From an uncultured Lachnospiraceae bacterium (lineage in GTDB: Bacteria > Bacillota > Clostridia > Lachnospirales > Lachnospiraceae), in the NCBI GenBank assembly GCA_910578475.1, contig CAJTRK010000056.1, positions 1 through 12,097 of the forward strand: a stretch of 12,097 nt of DNA, written 5' to 3'. The position numbers were made by a program, and so were the translations under genes. Below the pieces are notes generated by a model. That model saw only the letters and a list, made by a program, of their open reading frames with translations, had not been told where the DNA came from and did no database searches. Numbering within the stretch: position 1 is the stretch's first letter; each line of letters starts with the position of its first letter. This document shows positions 7,351 through 12,097 of the stretch, piece by piece.

Positions 7351-8881
7351 ATTCGTCGTCCTCCTCAAATTCAAAGATTTCATCCATAGCATCTAAGGAA
7401 ACCGCGCCCTGTAATGCAGGCTGCGCCGCTGCCCTCATCTTATACTGATATACAATACCCATAATCTGTACCGCAATCAACGGCGTCAGTGCAACCAATG
7501 CCACAACGCCGAAAGCATCCGTCATGACGTTGCCGCCGACGGCATCACAGGCCCCAATGCAAAGCGGCAGCAAAAATGTTGTCGTCATCGGTCCGCTGGC
7601 AACTCCGCCGGAGTCAAATGCAATACCGACAAACATCTTCGGAACAAGTCTCGATAAAATCAGCGCGATGATATAACCGGGAATGACAATCCAGTAGATG
7701 GGCAGCCCTGTCAGCACCCGCAGCATCGTAAGCCCTACGCTGACGGAAACGCCGATGGACAGACACCGGTTCATCTCTTTTGCCGATACCGCTCCGTTCG
7801 TTACATCCTCGACCTGGTGATTTAACACCTGAATGGCCGGCTCCGCTTTTACGATATAATACCCGATAAGCATACCGATAGGTATGAGGAGCCATCTCCA
7901 GTCCGCCGCCGCGATATCTTTTCCGAGAGAAGAACCGACCGGCGCAAATCCCACGTTGACGCCGCACAAAAAAAGCACGAGGCCGATATATGTATAGCCG
8001 AAACCAACCAGCACACGCTTCACCTGACGCTGTTGGTAACGGCGGCTTAACAGCTGAAAAATTGCAAAGACTGCGGCTACCGGGACAAGGGAAATCAGCA
8101 CTTCCTTTATATAGGGCGGCGTGCTCGTCATAAATTCCCACACCACATCCCGCGTAGTTACGACATTTGCCACAGACGAGGAAGAATAACTTGCCTGCGT
8201 CGGATTATAGAAAGAACCGAGAATCAACACCGCAAGTACCGGGCCGACACTGGAAAGCGCCACCAGACCGAAACTGTCGCTGGAAGCGTTTCTGTCGCCT
8301 CTGACGGAAGCGAGGCCGACACCCATCGCCATAATGAACGGTACAGTCATCGGGCCCGTCGTCACACCGCCCGAATCAAAAGCAACGGCCAGAAAATCTT
8401 TTTCAATAAACAAAGACATTCCTATCAGAATGATATAAAGCACAATCAAAATTGTCGAAAGATTAATCTGAAATAAGATTCTGCAAATCGCCATTGCAAG
8501 AAAAATGCCGACCCCGACCGCTACCGTCAGAATCAGGACATAATTCGGAATCGATGGAACCTGCTGCGCAAGCACCTGCAAGTCCGGTTCGGAAATCGTA
8601 ATAATTGCTCCCATCGAAAATCCAATCAGACAGATTAAAATGAAATTGCGCGTTTTTGATATCTGCACGCCGATACCTTCCCCCAAAGGCGTCATTGCCA
8701 TCTCTGCGCCGAGCTGAAAAACCCCCATTCCGACAACGAGCATAAGCGCACCGGTTATGAACATAACCATCGTGCCAATCTCCACGGGCACAAGCAATAT
8801 GCTGATTAGCAGGACAATGCCTGTAATCGGCAGAACCGCTGAAAGCGATTCATAAATTTTTTCTTTCAGTTTTGGATTCAA
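7337..8881 (-). CDS. DUF1538 family membrane protein (predicted transporter)
   Basis: Polytopic membrane protein of 514 residues, biochemically uncharacterised as far as I know. It is an internal duplication. AFDSGGVTTGPMT (167-179) recurs as AFDSGGVASGPMT (421-433), each followed by a D-x-FG-V-AL segment. SEPDLQVLAQQV (97-108) matches AEPAIQVLNHQV (347-358), and TPLGEGIG (64-71) corresponds to APVGSSLG (313-320). Such twin halves with polar Asp/Ser/Gly motifs inside hydrophobic segments suggest an inverted- or tandem-repeat transporter or channel. The cytoplasmic tail is very acidic (EIFEFEEDDEYDEP, 501-514). The start is TTG at 8881, preceded by AAGGGGTGAT (SD near 8891-8896). It overlaps the PII gene and is divergent from glutamine synthetase, so a role in uptake of a nitrogen compound is a reasonable inference. 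Confidence 0.85.
   Translation of the reverse strand: MNPKLKEKIYESLSAVLPITGIVLLISILLVPVEIGTMVMFITGALMLVVGMGVFQLGAEMAMTPLGEGIGVQISKTRNFILICLIGFSMGAIITISEPDLQVLAQQVPSIPNYVLILTVAVGVGIFLAMAICRILFQINLSTILIVLYIILIGMSLFIEKDFLAVAFDSGGVTTGPMTVPFIMAMGVGLASVRGDRNASSDSFGLVALSSVGPVLAVLILGSFYNPTQASYSSSSVANVVTTRDVVWEFMTSTPPYIKEVLISLVPVAAVFAIFQLLSRRYQQRQVKRVLVGFGYTYIGLVLFLCGVNVGFAPVGSSLGKDIAAADWRWLLIPIGMLIGYYIVKAEPAIQVLNHQVEDVTNGAVSAKEMNRCLSIGVSVSVGLTMLRVLTGLPIYWIVIPGYIIALILSRLVPKMFVGIAFDSGGVASGPMTTTFLLPLCIGACDAVGGNVMTDAFGVVALVALTPLIAVQIMGIVYQYKMRAAAQPALQGAVSLDAMDEIFEFEEDDEYDEP
7360..7365 (-). promoter_or_regulatory. Shine-Dalgarno for PII inside the DUF1538 tail
   Basis: Minus-strand AGGAGG lies in the codons for the acidic DUF1538 C-terminus (FEEDDE) and 9 nt before the PII ATG. 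It decides the PII start and means ribosomes finishing DUF1538 pass over it. Confidence 0.8.
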
Positions 8882-8911
8882 ATCGTATCACCCCTTATAT
8901 TATACATTCGT

Positions 8912-8920
8912 ATTGTACCA
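8912..8920 (-). promoter_or_regulatory. Candidate extended -10 promoter of DUF1538-PII
   Basis: Minus strand TGG-TACAAT, an extended -10 element with no good -35. The start would fall near 8905, leaving about 24 nt before the TTG. A nearby TATAAT (8899-8904) is a better hexamer but is only 2 nt from the Shine-Dalgarno, so a transcript from it would lack the ribosome site. Confidence 0.4.
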
Positions 8921-9034
8921 TATAATTCCTTGTTAGAATAGCATAATCTCGCGCTAAATTGGTGTTAAATCTGCTCCTCACAGAAGAACAGAAAAGCTTT
9001 ACAGAAAAAATGATGGTGCGGAACGCCTTCTCTG

Positions 9035-9043
9035 TGATATACT
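9035..9043 (+). promoter_or_regulatory. Candidate extended -10 promoter of glnA
   Basis: TGA-TATACT forms a TGn extended -10 element about 63 nt before the glnA ATG. No good -35 lies 16-18 nt upstream (the region reads GATGGTGCGG), which fits either extended -10 use or activator dependence. The 224-nt divergent gap shows no clear GlnR or TnrA palindrome. Confidence 0.5.
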
Positions 9044-9105
9044 TTAAACAGCTGTAATTGTGGAAGAATTGCAGAATTTTATGTCAAAGGAAAGAGGGGT
9101 TAAGA

Positions 9106-10536
9106 ATGGACCAGATTAAAGAAATCAGGAAACTATGTGAGGAAAAGAATATCCGCATGATAGACTTCAAAATGACGGATATCGACGGACGCTGGCGTCA
9201 CATCACGATTCCGGTAGAGCGTTTCGGGGAAGATACTTTTACATACGGTATCGGCTTTGACGGCTCCAACTACGGATATGCGCCAATCGAAAAAAGCGAT
9301 ATGGTATTCCTGCCGGACCCGGCTACTGCTTATGTAGACCCTTTTGCGGAAGTGCCGACTCTGACCATGTGCGGAAATGTCTGTACGATTGGAAAAGGAG
9401 AAAACAAACCTTTTGACCAGTATCCGAAAAACGTCAGCCTGCGCGCGGTAGAGTATATGAAAGAAATCGGCATTGCGGACAGAATGATTATCGGACCGGA
9501 ATTTGAATTTTATCTGTTAGACCGCGCACGCTTTGAGGTAACGCCTCGCAGATGCGGCTATTGGGTTGATACAAGACAGGCGGACTGGAACTGCAGTCTC
9601 GAAATGCCGGGCAACAACGGCTATGAAGTGCCTGCCAAAGGCGGCTATCATATCTCTGCGCCGCAGGATGTTGGGTACGATTTGCGCAGCCGCATGTGTA
9701 TGGCGATGGAAGACTGGGGAATCAAAGTGAAATATCACCACCATGAAGTAGGCGGCCCCGGACAGATGGAAATCGAAGTAGAACTGGCGGATATGCCCGC
9801 AATGGCCGACAATACGATGATTATCAAGTATATCATCAAAAATATGGCGGCGCAGGACGGAAAAACCGCTACCTTTATGCCCAAGCCCATCTATCAGGAA
9901 GCCGGAAGCGGCCTTCATGTGCATATGCTTCTGATGAAAGACGGAAAGCCTCTGTTTTATGATGAAAACGGCTATTCCGGTTTAAGCCGCACGGCTCATT
10001 ATTTCATCGGCGGACTGTTGAAACATATCGCTTCATTGTGCGCGTTTACCAATCCGTCCACCAATTCCTTCAAACGGCTTGTGCCCGGATATGAGGCACC
10101 CGTTACGATTGGCTACGCAACTTCCAACCGCAGCGCAGTCATCCGTATTCCGGCTTATGCCAAATCTCCGGAAGCGAAAAGGTTTGAGCTGCGTAATCCC
10201 GATGCAACGGCCAATCCGTATTATGCTTACGCCGCAATCCTGATGGCAGGTCTGGACGGTATTGCAAATCAGATAGACCCGGCAGAAAACGGTTGGGGCC
10301 CCTACGATTTCAACCTTTATACATTATCCGAAGAAGAACAGAAAAAAATCAAAGGCCTGCCCAAATCACTGGGCGAAGCACTGGACGCGCTGGAAGCGGA
10401 CCACGATTATCTGACAAAAGGCGGTGTTTTCCCGCAGCGGCTGATTGACGTATGGGTAGCGCGCAAACGCGCAGAGCTTAAGAAAATGGAACAGATTCCG
10501 AATCCTGCGGAATTTAAAGCGTATTATGACTTATAA
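9106..10536 (+). CDS. glnA: Type I glutamine synthetase
   Basis: Cytoplasmic enzyme that makes glutamine from glutamate, ammonia and ATP, the main ammonium-assimilation step. The 476-residue product shows FDGS (51-54), GPEFEF (130-135), KGGYHISAP (178-186), HHHEVGGPGQ (211-220), KPIYQEAGSGLHVH (260-273), NSFKRLVPGYEAP (320-332) and RFELRNPDATANPYY (359-373). Likely metal ligands E132, E134, E214, E222, H271 and E361 are present. The ATP-site signature ends HVHMLL where many GSI enzymes have HxHxS. NLY at 403-405 matches the place of the adenylylated tyrosine in GSI-beta; whether it is modified here is unknown. A TTG at 9058 is also in frame, but GAGGGG (9094-9099) sits 6 nt before the ATG at 9106. 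The gene is monocistronic, with a terminator block downstream. Confidence 0.93.
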   Translation: MDQIKEIRKLCEEKNIRMIDFKMTDIDGRWRHITIPVERFGEDTFTYGIGFDGSNYGYAPIEKSDMVFLPDPATAYVDPFAEVPTLTMCGNVCTIGKGENKPFDQYPKNVSLRAVEYMKEIGIADRMIIGPEFEFYLLDRARFEVTPRRCGYWVDTRQADWNCSLEMPGNNGYEVPAKGGYHISAPQDVGYDLRSRMCMAMEDWGIKVKYHHHEVGGPGQMEIEVELADMPAMADNTMIIKYIIKNMAAQDGKTATFMPKPIYQEAGSGLHVHMLLMKDGKPLFYDENGYSGLSRTAHYFIGGLLKHIASLCAFTNPSTNSFKRLVPGYEAPVTIGYATSNRSAVIRIPAYAKSPEAKRFELRNPDATANPYYAYAAILMAGLDGIANQIDPAENGWGPYDFNLYTLSEEEQKKIKGLPKSLGEALDALEADHDYLTKGGVFPQRLIDVWVARKRAELKKMEQIPNPAEFKAYYDL

Positions 10537-10564
10537 AAAATCGTCGCCCGGCGGCGACGATTCA
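10534..10564 (-). terminator. Duplicated terminator-like hairpin, copy 1
   Basis: A 31-nt unit consisting of TAAAAAA, a perfect 10-bp stem AATCGTCGCC / GGCGACGATT around CGGC, then CA. Read on the minus strand the stem ends in a run of six T, so it should terminate leftward transcription. On the plus strand no U-run follows. Its first three bases are the glnA stop codon. It is identical over 31 nt to copy 2. Confidence 0.75.
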
Positions 10565-10583
10565 GAGAATGCTTCGCATTCTC
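10565..10583. repeat. Hairpin abutting terminator copy 1
   Basis: GAGAATGC-TTC-GCATTCTC, a perfect 8-bp stem with a 3-nt loop starting at the base after copy 1. There is no U-run on either side; its role is unknown. Confidence 0.55.
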
Positions 10584-10619
10584 CTTGAATAGTTTACACT
10601 GTCGCAATTTCCTATAGAT

Positions 10620-10650
10620 TAAAAAATCGTCGCCCGGCGGCGACGATTCA
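10620..10650 (-). terminator. Duplicated terminator-like hairpin, copy 2
   Basis: Identical to the 31-nt unit at 10534-10564, in the same orientation, 86 nt away. Again the six T follow the stem only on the minus strand. The 55-nt stretch between the copies is not itself duplicated. Confidence 0.75.
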
Positions 10651-10663
10651 CACAAAATAAAGT

Positions 10664-10697
10664 AAAAGAGCGCAGGCTATTTCGTCTGCGCTCTTTT
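10664..10697 (-). terminator. Terminator of the DUF3737 gene, stop codon in loop
   Basis: AAAAGAGCGCAG and CTGCGCTCTTTT form a perfect 12-bp stem with a 10-nt loop. On the minus strand it continues ACTTTATTTT. The DUF3737 stop (TAG, 10677-10679) lies in the loop and the last six or seven codons form one arm. The plus strand also ends in TTTT, so it may work in both directions and serve as the glnA terminator. Confidence 0.8.
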
Positions 10698-11555
10698 GCA
10701 GTCTGTCCGTAAAATGACTTCCCCGCGGCATTCCATCGCGGCGTCTTCCATAATCACTTCATCCACGCTGTCCAGAATGATTCTTCCCGATTTAGGATTT
10801 TTAACCGACATGACATTGCCGGCGATATCCGCCTCCACGTCAGAATATTCGAAAGACAGGTCCGTTCCTTCCATCGTGCAGTTAATTAACTTCAGATTTT
10901 TACAATAGCAAAACGGCTGCGTCCCGGAAATTTTACAGTCGATTAATGTCAGTCCATCCGAAAACCATCCGAGATATTCGCCTTTTACAAGGCTGTTCTT
11001 CACCGTTACATTCGTGCTGTGCCAGAAAGCGTCTTTCGTATCCAGCGTACAGTTCTCGATAACAAGGTTCTCCATATACTGAAAAGAGTATTTTCCCGTC
11101 ATGGTAACATCCGATAAATTCACATCCCGGCTGTCAAATAAAAGATATTCGGAATTTAGAACACTGTTTTTTATCGTTATGCCTGTGCTCTTCCATCCAA
11201 ATTCCTGAGAATCGATATCACACCCGTTCAACAGAATATTACGGCATTCCCGGACCGCCTTAATTCCATGCAGTCTGGTCCCCGTAATTTCTCCGTCTTC
11301 CGCATACCAGATTGCCGCCCTTGTCAGCGCATCCATCGTCGAATCCTTTAAGGAAAATTTTTTGACATGCCATAATGGATATCGAAGGGAAAAACTGCAT
11401 TCATCCACTTCAATATTTCGGGATTCCTTCAATACGGATTCACCGTCCGCAGGACCCGCAAAAGTACATTTACTGACCTGACCGTTCTGTAAATGATAAA
11501 GAGCGCGCTCTTCATCAAACTGCTTTCCTGTGATGATTTTATCAAAATGATTCAT
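10677..11555 (-). CDS. DUF3737 family right-handed beta-helix protein
   Basis: Soluble protein of 292 residues, without signal peptide, matching the DUF3737 family as I recall it (function not established). From about residue 25 to 275 it consists of repeated short strands of the type NIEVDECSF, NILLNGCDI, GITIKNSVL, DVNLSDVTM, NLVIENCTL, NVTVKNSLV, GLTLIDCKI and NLKLINCTM. They recur about every 20 residues and are typical of a parallel beta-helix with Asn/Cys ladders. The repeats also carry aromatic turns (YPLWH, EFGWKS, YSFQY, DAFWHS, YLGWFS), which may line a groove. The start ATG is preceded by AGGAG (11566-11570) at 10 nt, with a good promoter 92 nt upstream. It stands alone between glnA (convergent) and an IS element (divergent). 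Confidence 0.85.
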   Translation of the reverse strand: MNHFDKIITGKQFDEERALYHLQNGQVSKCTFAGPADGESVLKESRNIEVDECSFSLRYPLWHVKKFSLKDSTMDALTRAAIWYAEDGEITGTRLHGIKAVRECRNILLNGCDIDSQEFGWKSTGITIKNSVLNSEYLLFDSRDVNLSDVTMTGKYSFQYMENLVIENCTLDTKDAFWHSTNVTVKNSLVKGEYLGWFSDGLTLIDCKISGTQPFCYCKNLKLINCTMEGTDLSFEYSDVEADIAGNVMSVKNPKSGRIILDSVDEVIMEDAAMECRGEVILRTDCKRAQTK

Positions 11556-11646
11556 GGCGCCGGTTCTCCTTTTTCCCGGTCAGGCTTTTTCTGCCTCTGC
11601 CGGTTTCTTCGAAATAAAATTTTCGTACAAAGTAAAAACTCTCCAT

Positions 11647-11675
11647 ATTATAATATGCGCCCGTTATATTTTCAA
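11647..11675 (-). promoter_or_regulatory. Sigma-A promoter of the DUF3737 gene
   Basis: Minus strand TTGAAA (11670-11675), 17-nt spacer, TATAAT (11647-11652): 11 of 12 bases match consensus. Transcription would start near 11640, leaving a leader of about 85 nt before the ATG. Confidence 0.8.
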
Positions 11676-11742
11676 CATATCATTTTACATTTGAGTTTCC
11701 CCATTTTTTAAATTCACTACAAGTACAGTTGTCCAAATAAAA

Positions 11743-11814
11743 ATGCAAAAACACTTAATCTTTGTTATAATTGAATCACCACAAAACAACAAAACAAAGG
11801 GAGTGTTTTTGCAT
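11743..11814 (+). promoter_or_regulatory. Inverted repeat enclosing transposase promoter and start
   Basis: ATGCAAAAACACT (11743-11755) is exactly complementary to AGTGTTTTTGCAT (11802-11814), a 13-bp stem with a 46-nt loop. The right arm covers the end of the Shine-Dalgarno, the spacer and the first two bases of the transposase ATG. The promoter lies inside the loop, so only transcripts entering from outside the element would contain both arms. Confidence 0.7.
11763..11771 (+). promoter_or_regulatory. Extended -10 promoter of the transposase
   Basis: TGT-TATAAT is a perfect extended -10 element; the -35 region is poor. The start would be near 11778, downstream of the left arm of the inverted repeat, so mRNA from this promoter would keep the ribosome site free. 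Confidence 0.6.
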
Positions 11815-12097
11815 GATTAATTATAGCAGATTGGGGTATGAAATGAAAAGGGATTTTACAAACTTTTCTTTAAAGATTTCAAAAGGATTGAAACGCCCGC
11901 AGGAGAAATTTGTTCATCAGATGATTTATGGCATCCTTGCCGGAAATAAGCTGCATCTGAGCGAGATTGCCCGCGCCCTAAAGGAAAGCATTACCCTTAA
12001 AAAAACCATAGACCGGCTTTCAAAAAATCTGCATGCTTTTGATGGTAAGGATTCCGTCATGCACAACTATCTCGGACTCGTCAGGCAGCAGGTGAAA
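11813..12097 (+). CDS. IS transposase, N-terminal part (cut by window edge)
   Basis: The first 95 codons of an open frame that continues past the right edge. The product begins MINYSRLGYEMKRDFTNFSL, then ISKGLKRPQEKFVHQMIYGI and HLSEIARALKESITLKKTID, followed by RLSKNL. This matches, from memory, the N-terminal DNA-binding region of IS4-like DDE transposases common in clostridia. The catalytic DDE residues lie outside the window, so the family and activity cannot be confirmed. The start is supported by AAAGGGAG (11796-11803) 9 nt before the ATG. The gene is intact as far as it can be followed and is divergent from DUF3737. Confidence 0.75.
   Translation, partial: MINYSRLGYEMKRDFTNFSLKISKGLKRPQEKFVHQMIYGILAGNKLHLSEIARALKESITLKKTIDRLSKNLHAFDGKDSVMHNYLGLVRQQVK

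Larger units (their letters stand above)
11700..12097 (+). mobile_element. Insertion sequence, left part only
   Basis: A transposase gene (11813 onward) and its control region run off the right edge. The left end of the element is not determined: it must lie between the DUF3737 promoter (ends 11675) and the inverted repeat at 11743, so the start given is approximate. The matching right end and target duplication are outside the window. Confidence 0.6.

Noticed and set aside
8882..9105. GlnR/TnrA operator (TGTNA-N7-TNACA) before glnA
   Set aside because: TGTTAAATCTGCTCCTCACA near 8962-8981 begins and ends suggestively, but the spacing and the second half-site do not fit.
10534..10650. CRISPR-like array
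   Set aside because: There are only two repeat copies, each with terminator structure and an internal palindrome; no third unit or cas gene is present.

Overview
The window looks like a chromosomal segment of a Firmicutes bacterium, most likely a Lachnospiraceae-type gut clostridium. The grounds are AGGAGG-type ribosome binding sites, a mixture of ATG and TTG starts, near-consensus sigma-A promoters, moderate GC, a cytoplasmic GH3 beta-glucosidase of clostridial type, an xpt-pbuX pair, a DUF1538/PII pair and a DUF3737 protein. The genus cannot be named from this sequence alone.

Layout, left to right. Positions 84-1661 (minus): cardiolipin synthase with its own promoter. 1848-4124 (minus): GH3 beta-glucosidase with a terminator. 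4189-4389 (minus): a small acidic protein read from a textbook sigma-A promoter; its start is re-assigned here to a TTG. 4521-5840 and 5903-6484 (minus): xanthine permease pbuX and xanthine phosphoribosyltransferase xpt, a purine salvage pair transcribed xpt then pbuX. 6529-6646: four consecutive hairpins of unknown role. 6655-7350 and 7337-8881 (minus): a two-domain PII-like protein overlapping by 14 nt a duplicated DUF1538 membrane protein. 9106-10536 (plus): a type I glutamine synthetase, divergent from DUF1538. 10534-10697: a terminator block with a perfectly duplicated 31-nt hairpin unit. 10677-11555 (minus): a DUF3737 beta-helix protein. 11813-12097 (plus): the 5' part of an insertion-sequence transposase cut by the window edge, preceded by an inverted repeat that could hide its start codon in read-through mRNA.

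The centre (about 4.5-10.5 kb) has a nitrogen theme: glutamine synthetase, a PII-type sensor coupled to a predicted transporter of unknown substrate, and purine-base uptake and salvage. The DUF1538/PII pair is the best candidate for an under-described system: a membrane protein with two AFDSGGV repeats whose partner resembles a nitrogen/energy-sensing PII protein but is a tandem fusion. Several 5' ends have been changed from the longest open frame because the Shine-Dalgarno position or family alignment from memory favours an internal start (GH3, small protein, pbuX, xpt, PII, glnA).
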